A DNA stretch of 64,000 bases, taken from contig JAATGM010000017.1 of the NCBI GenBank assembly GCA_015654675.1, positions 124,001-188,000 on the forward strand. The letters run 5' to 3'. The notes beneath the pieces are model-generated. The model was given only the letters and a program-made list of their open reading frames with translations. It was not told the origin of the DNA and ran no database searches. Source of the DNA: Planctomycetota bacterium. Its GTDB lineage: Bacteria; Planctomycetota; Phycisphaerae; UBA1845; UTPLA1. The translations under genes and the position numbers were made by a program. This document shows positions 48,890-63,190 of the stretch, piece by piece (position 1 is the first letter of the stretch; each line of letters opens with the position of its first letter).

Positions 48890-48912
48890 CGTCAATCCTC
48901 AGTTGTCGAGCG

Positions 48913-49305
48913 TCACTTCTTCCGCTTCGTTCCGTACTTGCTCCGGCTCTTTCCGCGGCGGACGCCGAACTTGTCCTGGTCCTCGACCCCCGAGCAGTCG
49001 AGCACGCCTCGCACAATGTGATACCGAATTCCCGGCAGATCGCGAACGCGACCCCCGCGCACCAGCACGATGGAGTGCTCTTGCAGGTTGTGGCCGATTC
49101 CGGGGATGTATGCCGTGACTTCACGGCCATTCGACAAACGCACGCGCGCCACTTTCCGCAAAGCCGAGTTCGGCTTTTTAGGCGTCATGGTTTTCACAAT
49201 CAGGCATACGCCGCGCTTCTGCGGCGAACGGTCCAGATCACGGACCTTGCTCTTGCGGACTTCGGCCCGCCGAGGGCGTTTCAGTAGCTGGTTGTACGTC
49301 GGCAT
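48913..49305 (-). CDS. rpsL: 30S ribosomal protein S12
   Basis: A 130-residue uS12 that monitors decoding at the A site and sets streptomycin response. [12 protein letters not shown], then [20 protein letters not shown] and [22 protein letters not shown] are clear. Residue 43 is the usual Lys, but residue 88 is Arg rather than Lys. It leads rpsL-rpsG after rpoC. Confidence 0.97.
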   Translation of the reverse strand: MPTYNQLLKRPRRAEVRKSKVRDLDRSPQKRGVCLIVKTMTPKKPNSALRKVARVRLSNGREVTAYIPGIGHNLQEHSIVLVRGGRVRDLPGIRYHIVRGVLDCSGVEDQDKFGVRRGKSRSKYGTKRKK

Positions 49306-49340
49306 GTCTCTCTCTTTTCGCCTCGACTCCGTCAGGACCG

Positions 49341-49365
49341 GCCCGCCCGTGGCTCCGTGGCGGGC
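49341..49365 (-). other. Hairpin between rpoC and rpsL
   Basis: GCCCGCC (49341-49347) pairs with GGCGGGC (49359-49365) in the 103-base gap between rpoC and rpsL. It may reduce read-through from rpoC or take part in regulation. Confidence 0.35.
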
Positions 49366-49408
49366 TCAATTCCGGGCCGCGTAAGATACACGCCCCGCAC
49401 CAGTTCCG

Positions 49409-53803
<4,395 letters not shown>

Positions 53804-53886
53804 GGGCGTTATTCCTCGCCTCTTCTCGTTGTCGCGTCCGCCTGCCGCGGCGCGTCTGTTTCCATCTCAATCCGATTCACGCCGTG

Positions 53887-54405
53887 TCAGTGCGTGATCG
53901 TCTTCGTCGATAGATCGCAAGTCTCCAGTGACATCGCCACCTGCCCGCTGTTCTTCTTGAAGCCCAGCTCCTCGCAGAAATCGACTTCGGTCCCGTACGC
54001 CGAAACGTCGATCCGCTCGCAGCCAAGGCCCTTCAGGGCCGTCAGCACTCGCTCGGCCATCGACCGCGCGATGCGATACTGATCGTGCTCGATGCGGCCG
54101 TCCCGACCGGTCACCGCGGCCGGACCCTGATAAGCCGGGTCCAGCTTGCACTCGGTCAGATAGCCGCGAACGCCGTCCGAGATGCCGCGGGCAATACCGA
54201 TCAACCGGCCATCCGCAGCCCGTGCCGTGACGAAGCTCACCGAGTTCTGCACCATCCGCGCCAGCTTTTCTGGCGTTTCCGGAGCTCGATGGCCTTGTGC
54301 CCGATAGAAGCCCTGCAATTCTTGCGGATCCAGCGACGTTACCGTCGCATACTGGATGTCGCTCTGCGTCGCGGCGCTTGTCTCGCTCACCATGGTCGCG
54401 GTCAT
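53887..54405 (-). CDS. GNAT-like N-acetyltransferase between rpoB and rpoC
   Basis: A 172-residue protein with a GNAT-type core: FVTARAADGRLIGIARGISDGV (beta-4 region), an alpha-3 helix (SMAERVLTALKGLGCERIDVSAYG) and the closing FCEELGFKKN. The acetyl-CoA loop is atypical: after YQG the usual Q/R-x-x-G-x-G is replaced by a 20-residue stretch. Both the enzyme activity and the substrate are therefore uncertain. It begins 12 bases after rpoB with a GGGAG site and is followed by rpoC after 83 bases, so it must be co-transcribed with the RNA polymerase genes. Confidence 0.75.
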   Translation of the reverse strand: MTATMVSETSAATQSDIQYATVTSLDPQELQGFYRAQGHRAPETPEKLARMVQNSVSFVTARAADGRLIGIARGISDGVRGYLTECKLDPAYQGPAAVTGRDGRIEHDQYRIARSMAERVLTALKGLGCERIDVSAYGTEVDFCEELGFKKNSGQVAMSLETCDLSTKTITH

Positions 54406-54417
54406 CGTCGGCTCCCG

Positions 54418-57400
54418 CTAAATCAGCTTCTTCTTCTCAAGCACGATGTTCAGACCGAGCCCGCGGATTTCGTTGCACAACACGTCAAACGAAACCGGCG
54501 TACCCGCCTCCAGCGTGTTTGAGCCCTTTACCATCGATTCGTAAATCTTCGTCCGGCCCTCGACGTCGTCCGATTTGACCGTCAGCAGCTCCTGAAGAAT
54601 GTGCGCTGCCCCGTATGCTTCGAGGCCCCACACTTCCATTTCTCCAAATCGCTGACCGCCGGTCCGGGCCTTGCCTCCCAGTGGCTGCTGCGTGATCAGC
54701 GAGTACGGACCCGTCGATCGTGCATGAATCTTGTCATCCACCAAGTGGTGCAGCTTCATCATGTAGATGTAGCCCACCGTCACTGGCTGATCGAACGGAT
54801 CGCCCGTGCGACCATCGAAGAGCTGAATCTTTCCGCCCAACGGCATCTCGACCAGAACCGTCCGCTTGTCGCCCGCCTCAATGACGGTCGGTGCATCCTC
54901 GCGCCACTTGCGAACGTGCTCGTTGGCGTTCCTCACCGCGGCATGGATCTCGTCTTCCTTGGCTCCGTCGAACACCGGCGTCACCGCCTGGAACCCAAGG
55001 ATGCGGGCCGCCCAGCCAAGGTGCGTCTCGAGAATCTGCCCGACGTTCATACGACTCGGCACGCCCAGCGGATTCAGAAGGATGTCCACCGGCGTTCCGT
55101 CCGCCATGAACGGCATGTCTTCCTCGGGCATGATCTTGGCGATGACACCCTTGTTGCCGTGTCGCCCGGCCATCTTGTCGCCCACGCTCAGCGAGCGCTT
55201 CATGGCCAGATAGATCTTGACCATCTCGAGCACACCCGACGCCAACTCATCGCCCCGCTTGAGCTGTGCGATCTTGCGCTCGCGTTCCTCAATCTGCTCG
55301 ACCAGTCGCGGCCAATAGCGATCGTAGATTTTCTGGGCCTCTTCCCGGACGGCGGCCGGCTTGATCCACTTCATGTCGAACGACCACTTGCCCGGTTCGC
55401 CGATCTGCTCCATCACGACGTCCGCGTTGTCGCTCTTACCGACCTTCTGCTTGGTGTTCGGGTCGATGATCGGCTGCGCGGTCACGTGCTCGATGTCTTC
55501 GATCATCTGCTTGAAGACGGCGATCGTCCGCATGTTGTGCTGATCGCGCACTTCCTTGATCCGCCGCTGCAGTTCCTTCTTCTGCTCCTCCGTCATTTGT
55601 GCCCGGCGGCTGAATCGCTTCGTGGCGATGACGATGCCGCTCGTTCCGCTCGGAACTTCGAGCGAGTCATTCTTCACGTCTTCGCCGGCTCGGCCGAAGA
55701 TCGCGTGCAGCAGCTTTTCCTCGGGGCTCAGCTCGCTCTTGCTCTTCGGCGAAACCTTGCCGACCAGGATGTCACCCGGCTTCACCTCCGTGCCAACGCG
55801 CACCACGCCGTACTCATCGAGGTTGCGTAGCGCCTTCTCCGACACGTTGGGAATGTCGCGCGTGAATTCCTCGCGGCCAAGCTTCGTCTCGCGAATCTCG
55901 ACCTCGAAGTCCTCGATGTGAATGCTGGTGAAAACGTCGTCCTGCACCAGCTTCTCGGAGATGAGGATGGCGTCCTCAAAGTTGTAGCCGTCGAACGGCA
56001 TGAACGCGACAAGAACGTTTCGCCCAAGGGCCAACTCGCCCTTCGAACACGCCGGCCCGTCCGCGATAATGTCCGACTTCTTCACCTTCTGCCCGAGCTT
56101 CACCAGCGGCGTCTGATTCAGACAAGTCCGCTCGTTCAACCCGTGGAACTTCCGAAGTTCGTATTCCTCGGTATTGTCCAGAACGATTCGCGTCGCATCG
56201 ACATACGTCACGGTGCCGTTCGCACGCGCCCGGATCACCATGCCGCTGTTCTGCGCAACGACTCGCTCCATGCCTGTCGCGACAACAGCCGCCTCGGTCC
56301 GCAGCAGCGGAACCGCCTGCCGCTGCATATTCGATCCCATCAACGCTCGGTTGGCGTCGTCATGCTCGAGGAAAGGAATGAGCGAGGCCGAACCGCCGAC
56401 CGTCTGCTTCGGCGAAATATCGACGTACTCAATCTCCTTCGAATCTACGGTCGCAAGTTCGCCGCGAACGCGGGATACCTGCGGCCCCTCCTTGATCTTT
56501 CCTGCATCGCCCACCGACTCGGGCGGCGCAAGGACCATCTTCATTTCTTCGTCCGCACGCAGATACTCGGTGTGGCCGTTAACCTTGTGGCTGTCCACCT
56601 TACGATATGGCGTGATCAAAAAGCCATACTCGTCCACCGACGAATAGATCGACAGCGACGCGATCAGACCGATGTTCGTGCCTTCCGGCGTCTCAATCGG
56701 ACAGATTCGGCCATAGTGCGAAATGTGAACGTCGCGAACCTCGAAGCCCGCCCGCTTGCGGTTCAAACCGCCGGGGCCAAGGGCCGACAACCGCCGCTCG
56801 TGGGTGAGCTGCGACAGCGGATTCGTCTGGTCCACCACCTGCGAAAGCTCGCTGCGGCCGAAGAAATACTCGATCGCGCTGCTCACGCTCTTGGTGTTCA
56901 CGAGGTCGACGATCTTCGGCTGCTCGGCCGGGTCCTTCATGCTCATCCGCTCCTGCACGGTGCGGCGCATCTTCAGGAAACCCTTGCGAAGCTCCTCGCT
57001 CGCCAACTCATCAATGGTCCGCAAACGACGGTTACCGAGGTGGTCGATGTCGTCCTCCTGGACGACCACGCGCGTCATGTGCCAGCCGAACTCGCGCAGC
57101 GACCCGAAAGCACCACCGGCCGGGCCAGGCGCGGCGCCCAGCACGTCGCGAATGTGCTCTTCGGTGTCAAATGCAGCATGTTTCGCCTGCCCGAATAGCT
57201 CTCGCCATTCCGACTCGATTTTGCTCGTCACCTGGCTGCTCAGCCGCTTGGCTTCCGCCTCGTCGAACGAATACACCGGCCCCAGCGTCGGATCGTAGTT
57301 CAGAAACTCGACCTGAACGCTCTCCGCCGGTCGATGCTTCAACTCGGCCAGGTACGCCTCGATCCCTTCCAGGATTCTGGCGCAACGCGTTCGAATCACC

Positions 57401-58881
57401 GACACCACATATTCTTTCGAAGCGCGCGTCACGTCCGAATCTCGATCCGTCTCCGCGCGACCCAGATGAATTCGAAGCTTTGGCAGGTCCAGCGAGTCCG
57501 GCGGAACCCATTCGCTCGGCGTATCGCTCACCTCGCGAAGCTGCCGGCGAAGTTCCTTGACGACATCGCCCTGGTCCATTCGCTTGCGACCTTCGCGAAT
57601 GGCGTCCAGCGTCCCGAGCTCGATGTTGTGCTTCGGGTCCGTCACCTTTCGGCCTTCGCGCAGATACGACTTGATCTGCGCCGCCAGGTCGCGCGTGTAA
57701 TTCAGAATGCAAAGCTCGAAGGGTGCCCGCCGAGGGACGCTGTAGGCCACTCGATTCTGGCTGCGCAGGTCGAGCAGATAGCGCAGACATGCCGTCAGAT
57801 CCACCGTCGTCAGCGTATGCACCGACGCGGGAATCGACAGTCCGAACTTCCGGTTGATTCGGAACCGACCCACCTTGCCCAGTCGATAGCGGTTCGAATC
57901 GAAAAACTTCTCGTGGAACAGCTTGACCGCCTTGTCGAGCTGCGCCGGATTTCCCGGCCGCAACCGCTGATAAATCTTCAGCAGCGCGTCTTCGTGCGAC
58001 CGGCTGTTATCTTCAACCAGCGTGTTAAGAATGAGCGGATCGACCACCTTGTCGATCACTTCCACCTGCTTGATGCCCGCGTCGACAATTCGGCTTACGC
58101 CGTCCCCGATTGGGCAGCCCGCCCGAACGATCGGCTCGCTGACCTCGCCCGGCTTGTCGTCCTCGCCGCGGATGTCCGACACGGCGTACATGTCCGGCCG
58201 CAGACTGTTCGTCCGCACGACCTTTGTCTCGTGGAACTCGCGCACGATCGAGGCGTCCGAGCTGAATCGCGGATCCATAGCCCGCAGGAACATCGTCGCC
58301 GGAATCTTGCTCGACTGGTCGATGCGAACCGCCAGAACGTCCTTCCGCGTGATCTCGATCTCAATCCAGCTTCCGCGCTCAGGAATGATGCGGCATGCGT
58401 GCAGCGCCCGATCGCCCTCGAGCGTTTCCTTGATGAAGTCCACGCCCGGCGAACGGTGCAGCTGCGACACGATGACGCGCTCGGCTCCGTTGATAATGAA
58501 TTCGCCGCCGCCGATCATCACCGGAATGTCACCCAGATAGATTCGCTCCTCGAGAATCTCGTCTGAGTCCTTCCGCACCAGCCGCAGCCCAACGCGCAGC
58601 GGCATGCCGTAAGTGAGGCGAAGCTGTCGGCACTCGTCCGGCGAATAACGCGGCTTGCCTAAGCTGTAATCCTTGTATTCGAGCATGACGTTCTCGTCAT
58701 AACTCGTGATCGGGAACACTTCGCGCAACAGCGCTTCCAGACCCTCGTTCCGCCGCTTGTCCGGCGAAATCTCGGCCATCAGAAATCGCTCGTACGACTC
58801 CGTCTGAAGCTTGATCAGGTTCGGAATCGCCTCAGCGTCGCCGAGTTTGTGGAAGTCGCGAATCTCACTGACTTGGATCAT
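54418..58881 (-). CDS. rpoB: DNA-directed RNA polymerase subunit beta
   Basis: The 1487-residue beta subunit. The fork-loop and rifampicin-site region reads [41 protein letters not shown]; the C-terminal clamp-binding end includes [29 protein letters not shown]. The ATG at 58881 ([14 protein letters not shown]) is preferred to a start eight codons upstream. It is longer than usual (1342 in E. coli), with insertions in the first half. It lies downstream of rplKAJL with a 337-base spacer. Confidence 0.98.
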   Translation of the reverse strand: MIQVSEIRDFHKLGDAEAIPNLIKLQTESYERFLMAEISPDKRRNEGLEALLREVFPITSYDENVMLEYKDYSLGKPRYSPDECRQLRLTYGMPLRVGLRLVRKDSDEILEERIYLGDIPVMIGGGEFIINGAERVIVSQLHRSPGVDFIKETLEGDRALHACRIIPERGSWIEIEITRKDVLAVRIDQSSKIPATMFLRAMDPRFSSDASIVREFHETKVVRTNSLRPDMYAVSDIRGEDDKPGEVSEPIVRAGCPIGDGVSRIVDAGIKQVEVIDKVVDPLILNTLVEDNSRSHEDALLKIYQRLRPGNPAQLDKAVKLFHEKFFDSNRYRLGKVGRFRINRKFGLSIPASVHTLTTVDLTACLRYLLDLRSQNRVAYSVPRRAPFELCILNYTRDLAAQIKSYLREGRKVTDPKHNIELGTLDAIREGRKRMDQGDVVKELRRQLREVSDTPSEWVPPDSLDLPKLRIHLGRAETDRDSDVTRASKEYVVSVIRTRCARILEGIEAYLAELKHRPAESVQVEFLNYDPTLGPVYSFDEAEAKRLSSQVTSKIESEWRELFGQAKHAAFDTEEHIRDVLGAAPGPAGGAFGSLREFGWHMTRVVVQEDDIDHLGNRRLRTIDELASEELRKGFLKMRRTVQERMSMKDPAEQPKIVDLVNTKSVSSAIEYFFGRSELSQVVDQTNPLSQLTHERRLSALGPGGLNRKRAGFEVRDVHISHYGRICPIETPEGTNIGLIASLSIYSSVDEYGFLITPYRKVDSHKVNGHTEYLRADEEMKMVLAPPESVGDAGKIKEGPQVSRVRGELATVDSKEIEYVDISPKQTVGGSASLIPFLEHDDANRALMGSNMQRQAVPLLRTEAAVVATGMERVVAQNSGMVIRARANGTVTYVDATRIVLDNTEEYELRKFHGLNERTCLNQTPLVKLGQKVKKSDIIADGPACSKGELALGRNVLVAFMPFDGYNFEDAILISEKLVQDDVFTSIHIEDFEVEIRETKLGREEFTRDIPNVSEKALRNLDEYGVVRVGTEVKPGDILVGKVSPKSKSELSPEEKLLHAIFGRAGEDVKNDSLEVPSGTSGIVIATKRFSRRAQMTEEQKKELQRRIKEVRDQHNMRTIAVFKQMIEDIEHVTAQPIIDPNTKQKVGKSDNADVVMEQIGEPGKWSFDMKWIKPAAVREEAQKIYDRYWPRLVEQIEERERKIAQLKRGDELASGVLEMVKIYLAMKRSLSVGDKMAGRHGNKGVIAKIMPEEDMPFMADGTPVDILLNPLGVPSRMNVGQILETHLGWAARILGFQAVTPVFDGAKEDEIHAAVRNANEHVRKWREDAPTVIEAGDKRTVLVEMPLGGKIQLFDGRTGDPFDQPVTVGYIYMMKLHHLVDDKIHARSTGPYSLITQQPLGGKARTGGQRFGEMEVWGLEAYGAAHILQELLTVKSDDVEGRTKIYESMVKGSNTLEAGTPVSFDVLCNEIRGLGLNIVLEKKKLI

Positions 58882-59218
58882 CTGCCGGCCTCTCAGTCCC
58901 GGCACGCTGTTTGCCGGGAAAATCTGTATCTGCGCGCGAACTCGGCGTCGGAGCGCCAGTCTCTAACTGGCGACCGCCGCCGGGCTAGTTTGCCAATCTG
59001 GTGTGTTCGTCAACGACGACGCACCCGATCCATTACTGTCCTAGGACCAATCCTTCGCGGGCGCCATCGGACGGACGACCGGCCTGTCCATTGCGACCGG
59101 TCCGTTCTCGCACCCGCGCGGAAGGGAATACTAGTTTAATCACCCAATTTGAACTCGGCAAGCCAAGCTCAAATCAGGCCGCCGGCCGGCGCGATTGCCG
59201 GCCGCCTGTAGGGAAGGA
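58882..59218 (-). promoter_or_regulatory. rplL-rpoB intergenic region with hairpin and a possible promoter
   Basis: The gap carries no gene. Ten bases after the rplL stop is a large GC-rich hairpin (59175-59208: CAGGC/GCCTG outer stem, GGCCGGC/GCCGGCC inner stem), where E. coli has an attenuator and RNase III site. Further on, minus-strand TTGCCG and TAAACT are 17 bases apart and might be an internal promoter for rpoB-rpoC. Confidence 0.5.
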
Positions 59219-59605
59219 TCAATGACCCTTCATTTCGACCTTGGCGCCGGCCTCTTCCAGCTCCTTCTTGAGCTTCTCAGCGTCTTCCTTGCTGATGTTC
59301 TCCTTCACAACCTTCGGAGCTCCATCAACGAGGTCCTTGGCCTCTTTCAGGCCCAGTCCGGTGGCCGTTCGCACGACCTTGATGCAGCCGATCTTGTTCG
59401 CACCGGCCTCCTTCAAAGTCACGTCGAAAGTCGTCGGCTCCTCTGCAACCTCGGCCGCCGCAGCCGGACCGGCCATCATGACCGCGCCGCCCGCCGCCGG
59501 CTCGATGCCGTACGATTCCTTCAGGTAGTTCGCCAGCTCCTGGGCGTCCTTAAGTGTCAATCCAGCGATCTTGTCGCCCAGTTCCTTCACTGCACCTTCA
59601 GCCAT
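59219..59605 (-). CDS. rplL: 50S ribosomal protein L7/L12
   Basis: A 128-residue bL12 stalk protein that recruits translation GTPases. The N-terminal dimer part ([23 protein letters not shown]), an Ala-rich hinge and the C-terminal [28 protein letters not shown] are as expected. It follows rplJ by 151 bases. Confidence 0.97.
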   Translation of the reverse strand: MAEGAVKELGDKIAGLTLKDAQELANYLKESYGIEPAAGGAVMMAGPAAAAEVAEEPTTFDVTLKEAGANKIGCIKVVRTATGLGLKEAKDLVDGAPKVVKENISKEDAEKLKKELEEAGAKVEMKGH

Positions 59606-59756
59606 GTCAGCTCACTCCCGTATTCGCGATACGAGCCACGCTCGTTCGCCGTTGATCCCGTTCGGTAGTCCGAGCCCCACTGGCTCGGTTTAACCCCGTC
59701 CGCCGCATTGGCGGCCGTCTCATTGGGACAACCGACTCGGAGATTTCTGTCTCTTG

Positions 59757-60296
59757 CTATGCAACTTTGGCGATCGCCTCGCCCTTTTCCAACTTGTCAA
59801 TAATCGACTTGATGCATGCCGCGACCTTGCCGCCTGGCGCCTTCACCGCGCCAGCCAACCGCCGGCCCGGCGACACCGCTAGCATGACCACATCGCCGAT
59901 CATTTCGCCGCGCGTCTTGAGCTTTGAAAGCTCGCCCACCGGCATCGGGTCATCGAGCCCCTCGACGAGGCCGATCTTCAATTCCAACTTCGGAAACGTC
60001 TCCGCGATCTTGAGGAACTCCTTCGCCATTTCCACGGCCGAAGGCCCGCCCGTCACAATCGCGCACGGTCCGGTCATCTTCTTCGCCAGCGGCGAAAGCG
60101 CGGTTCCCTCGCTCGCCCGTCGGAAGAGCCGGTTCGGAACGACGTGCATCTGCCACTTCTTCTTGTGCAGCTCGCGGCGGAGATTGTTCGCTTCGATGCC
60201 GGTCAGCCCGATCGCGTTCACGATCAGGGCCTCCTTCACGGCGCCGTAGCGAGACTTCATCTCCCCTTCGACCATTTCCTTGATCTTGCGGCTCAT
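59757..60296 (-). CDS. rplJ: 50S ribosomal protein L10
   Basis: A 179-residue uL10, the stalk base that carries L7/L12 dimers. GLTGIEANNLRRELHKKKWQMHVVPNRLFRRA and GPCAIVTG are typical. In other bacteria the L10-L12 complex represses this operon. Position between rplA and rplL is standard. Confidence 0.96.
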   Translation of the reverse strand: MSRKIKEMVEGEMKSRYGAVKEALIVNAIGLTGIEANNLRRELHKKKWQMHVVPNRLFRRASEGTALSPLAKKMTGPCAIVTGGPSAVEMAKEFLKIAETFPKLELKIGLVEGLDDPMPVGELSKLKTRGEMIGDVVMLAVSPGRRLAGAVKAPGGKVAACIKSIIDKLEKGEAIAKVA

Positions 60297-60311
60297 CGTC
60301 CGATTCCTCTC

Positions 60312-61205
60312 TTATTGCGCGACGACCAGATCGATCGACGGCGACATCGTCGCACTCACGCAAATGCGCTTGATGTAATGTCCTTTTGCCGTGGGCGGCT
60401 TCAACCGGCGAATGTTCTCGATGAACGCTTCGATGTTGTCCTTGAGGTCTCCCACGCTGAAACTGATCCGGCCGACGACGCCATGCACGTTGCCGCCCGT
60501 GTCGTTTCGAAACTCGGCCTTACCCGCCGAAAATTCCTTGACCGCCAGGCCGACATCATTCGTCACCGTGCCGTTCTTCGGCGACGGCATCTTTCCGGCC
60601 GGCCCCAGCACCTTTCCGAGCTTGCCGACCTTGCCCATCAGCCGCGAATGCGCCACCGCGACGTCGAAATCCGTCCAGCCGCCGTTGATCTTGTTGATCA
60701 AGTCGTCAACGCCGACTTCGACTGCACCGGCCGCCTTCGCCTTGTCCGCGTCCTCGCCCTCGGCGAACGCGATGACCTTGCGCGATTTGCCAATTCCCTT
60801 CGGGAGCGAAATCGCCCCGCGAATCATCTGGTCCGCGTGCTTCGGGTCAATTCCCAGGTGCATGACGATGTTGACCGACTGATCGAACTTCCGGCCCTTG
60901 CCCATCTCATGCAGCAGCTTGACGGCCTCTTCAACGCTTACCGGCTTTTCGGGTCGCTTGCCGACGTTTGCTTTTTGCTTCTTGGCCAGACCACGCATCG
61001 GCCGGCCGCGCTTCTTCTTTCGGCCGGCATCGTCCGCTGTTCCTGCCTCCGGCTTTGCCTTCTTCGGCTTCGGCGCCTTCGGAGCTGCTTCAGCACCGCC
61101 CGGCTCAGCCCCGGCCGCTTCGGCTCCTCGGCCCTTCTTCTTCTCGGCGACAGCGCCCCCGCCATGCGCCTCGGCCGCTGCTTTTTCTTTCTTCTCTTTT
61201 GCCAT
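60312..61205 (-). CDS. rplA: 50S ribosomal protein L1, with N-terminal extension
   Basis: The C-terminal 220 residues are uL1 (KFDQSVNIVMHLGIDPKHADQMIRGAISLPKGIGKSRKV, then LGPAGKMPSPKNGTV). The N-terminal 75 or so residues are a low-complexity, Lys/Ala/Pro/Gly-rich extension that most L1 proteins lack, with an inner MRGLAKKQKANV that could be an alternative start. uL1 is at the E site and removes used tRNA; in E. coli it represses its own operon. It follows rplK. Confidence 0.95.
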   Translation of the reverse strand: MAKEKKEKAAAEAHGGGAVAEKKKGRGAEAAGAEPGGAEAAPKAPKPKKAKPEAGTADDAGRKKKRGRPMRGLAKKQKANVGKRPEKPVSVEEAVKLLHEMGKGRKFDQSVNIVMHLGIDPKHADQMIRGAISLPKGIGKSRKVIAFAEGEDADKAKAAGAVEVGVDDLINKINGGWTDFDVAVAHSRLMGKVGKLGKVLGPAGKMPSPKNGTVTNDVGLAVKEFSAGKAEFRNDTGGNVHGVVGRISFSVGDLKDNIEAFIENIRRLKPPTAKGHYIKRICVSATMSPSIDLVVAQ

Positions 61206-61246
61206 CGCTCTTGCCGACCCTTCAGACCCGCGGCGGTTGCCCCGCC

Positions 61247-61681
61247 TTAGCCCTCAATTTCAATGCCCATGTTTCGTGCCGTTCCCGCGACAATTCTCGC
61301 TGCCGCCTCGACGTCAAAGCAGTTCAAATCCTTCAGCTTTGTCTTGGCGATGGTCGCAACCTGGTCCCGCGTGACCTTGCCGACCTTCTCCTTGTTCGGA
61401 GTTCCCGACCCCTTGGCCACTTTGGCCGCGTCTTTCAGCAACACAGATGCCGGCGGGCTCTTGACCTCGAACTCAAATGTTCGGTCCCCATAGACTGTTA
61501 CGACCGCCGTCACCGTCATGCCGTTCAACGATTTCGTTCGCTCGTTGAACTGCTGCACGAACTGACCGGGGTTCACGCCGTACTGACCGCAGGCCGGTCC
61601 TACTGGCGGCGCAGGCGTCGCCTGACCACCCGCCGCCTGAACCTTGAACCGTCCCGTTACTTCTTTTTTCTTCTTTGCCAC
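61247..61681 (-). CDS. rplK: 50S ribosomal protein L11
   Basis: A 144-residue uL11 of the GTPase-associated centre. FKVQAAGGQATPAPPVGPACGQYGVNPGQFVQQFNERT and the C-terminal FDVEAAARIVAGTARNMGIEIEG are typical. It uses a GTG start at 61681. Thiostrepton would bind at this site with 23S rRNA. It follows nusG. Confidence 0.97.
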   Translation of the reverse strand: MAKKKKEVTGRFKVQAAGGQATPAPPVGPACGQYGVNPGQFVQQFNERTKSLNGMTVTAVVTVYGDRTFEFEVKSPPASVLLKDAAKVAKGSGTPNKEKVGKVTRDQVATIAKTKLKDLNCFDVEAAARIVAGTARNMGIEIEG

Positions 61682-61727
61682 AGATCACCTGATTTGCGCT
61701 GGCAGCGTCACGTCGGATGCCAAATCG

Positions 61728-62384
61728 CTATGCCTTTTCGACCTGCCAGTATTCCAGCTCGATCGGTGTCGCCCGTCCGAAGATCGTCACGATCACTCGC
61801 ACCTGGCCCTTATCCGGCAACACCTCGTCGATCTCGCCTTCGTAATTCTCGAACGGCCCTTCCTTGATCTTGACCGCGTCGCCCTTCTTGAACGCCGCCA
61901 GTCCAGCCAGCGTAGGCGCTTCGGCCGACTTCTCGACCACTGATAGCATTTTTTCCACGTCGTGCGGCTTCATCTCGCTCGGCTTGCCGTCCGATCCGAT
62001 GAAGTCCCCCACGCCGCTCGTATCCTTGATCAGAAACCAGACGTCTTCCGGAACGCGGCCGTCGTCTTCGGTTTCCATCTCGATGAACACGTAGCCCGGA
62101 TAAAGCTTGCGATCATAGAGTTTGATCTGGCCGCCCTTCATCCGCTTCTCGCGCTGCATGGGGACCAGAATGCGCCCGACCCGATCCTGCAATCCTTCAA
62201 TCTTGACCTTGCGGATCAGTGCGTCGCAGACTTGCTCTTCACGGTTGCTGGCCACGCGCAGCACATACCAGCGCATGGGCTGTGCGACCACTTTCGTCGC
62301 CGCCGCCCGGCCAGGCGCTTCCGGTGCCGCCGGTGCCTCGGGCGTCTCCGTCACTTCGTTCTCTCCCGCCGGCTCAATGCTCAT
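61728..62384 (-). CDS. nusG: Transcription termination/antitermination factor NusG
   Basis: A 218-residue protein with an NGN domain (WYVLRVASNREEQVCDALIRKVKIEGLQDRVGRILVP) and a C-terminal KOW domain (FKKGDAVKIKEGPFENYEGEIDEVLPDKGQVRVIVTIFGRATPIELEYWQVEKA). A Pro/Ala-rich N-terminal lead of about 35 residues precedes the NGN domain. It links RNA polymerase to the ribosome through S10. Its ATG shares one base with the secE stop codon, so the two are coupled. Confidence 0.97.
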   Translation of the reverse strand: MSIEPAGENEVTETPEAPAAPEAPGRAAATKVVAQPMRWYVLRVASNREEQVCDALIRKVKIEGLQDRVGRILVPMQREKRMKGGQIKLYDRKLYPGYVFIEMETEDDGRVPEDVWFLIKDTSGVGDFIGSDGKPSEMKPHDVEKMLSVVEKSAEAPTLAGLAAFKKGDAVKIKEGPFENYEGEIDEVLPDKGQVRVIVTIFGRATPIELEYWQVEKA

Positions 62385-63007
62385 TAGTCGCCCGCCGCCC
62401 CAATTAGTTTGCTGAAGGTCTCAGGCATGATCCGCAGAACCTTGATTTCCGAGAAAAAGAGCATCAGCCCGACGTCCACCAGGAATAGGAAAATTCCCAA
62501 AGAAAGCACGACGAAGATGACAACCTTGGTCGAACCCGCGATCTCGCGTCGGCTCGTCCAGTGCACGCGCTTCATCTCGCCTTCGGTCGCGATCAAGAAG
62601 TCGCCCATCCGGCGGTTCAACGCCAGCAGGCGATAGACGAACAGCCCGCCCACCAGCAGGATCGCGACAGCCGCGCCCACCTGCACGTACTGGGCCGAGG
62701 GACCGGTCACAAATCCCGCGAGCTTGTTATGCACAAACACCGCCGCCCACAGCAGCATCAACCCCGCCGCCACAGCCGTGCTCATGCGCGTGTAGTAGCC
62801 CTGCGACGGTTTGTAAATCTCGAAAAAGCCGCGACGCGCCTCGGTTCGCTCCTCGGCGCGCGGCGCCGATCGCGTCTCGGCCCGTTCATCGCGATCGTCT
62901 TCTTCGTCGTCGTGATTGTCGTGCATGTCCGGCTCGTCGGTCGCGGCGGCGGTCGCCGCGCTCGGCTCATCCTTGAACCCGTTCCTGCCTTGATTGTTCT
63001 TGCCCAT
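62384..63007 (-). CDS. secE: Protein translocase subunit SecE
   Basis: A 207-residue SecE with a polar, Asp/Glu/Arg-rich N-terminal lead of about 80 residues, then three hydrophobic segments; the last and most conserved (VVIFVVLSLGIFLFLVDVGLMLFF) follows the amphipathic EMKRVHWTSRREIAGSTK signature. The ATG at 63007 is chosen; the frame runs on upstream into the tRNA gene, which is not coding. Three-membrane-segment SecE as in E. coli contrasts with the single-segment form of many bacteria. Confidence 0.93.
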   Translation of the reverse strand: MGKNNQGRNGFKDEPSAATAAATDEPDMHDNHDDEEDDRDERAETRSAPRAEERTEARRGFFEIYKPSQGYYTRMSTAVAAGLMLLWAAVFVHNKLAGFVTGPSAQYVQVGAAVAILLVGGLFVYRLLALNRRMGDFLIATEGEMKRVHWTSRREIAGSTKVVIFVVLSLGIFLFLVDVGLMLFFSEIKVLRIMPETFSKLIGAAGD

Positions 63008-63070
63008 GAAGTTTCGGTCCTTTGGTCGCGTCGGGGTTCCGTCCCCAGCGCCTTGGCGATTGACTCGCAT

Positions 63071-63143
63071 CAGGAGCGGAGGGACTCGAACCCCCAACCG
63101 CCGGTTTTGGAAACCGGTGCTCTACCAATTGAGCTACGCTCCT
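63071..63143 (-). tRNA. trnW: tRNA-Trp(CCA)
   Basis: A complete 73-base cloverleaf: acceptor AGGAGCG/CGCTCCT, D-loop AATTGGTA, anticodon stem CCGGT/ACCGG with loop TTCCAAA, T-stem GGGGG/CCCTC with TTCGAGT. The anticodon CCA reads UGG. The discriminator is G, normal for tRNA-Trp. CCA is not encoded. It sits between rpmG and secE, a common arrangement. Confidence 0.96.
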
Positions 63144-63190
63144 GGGCCCTCGCGTCTAACCATGATCAGCAGTTTGCTCACTTCTACCGA

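Noticed and set aside
63007-63097. A 30-residue upstream extension of secE
   Set aside because: It would translate part of the tRNA-Trp gene; the internal ATG at 63007 gives the natural start.
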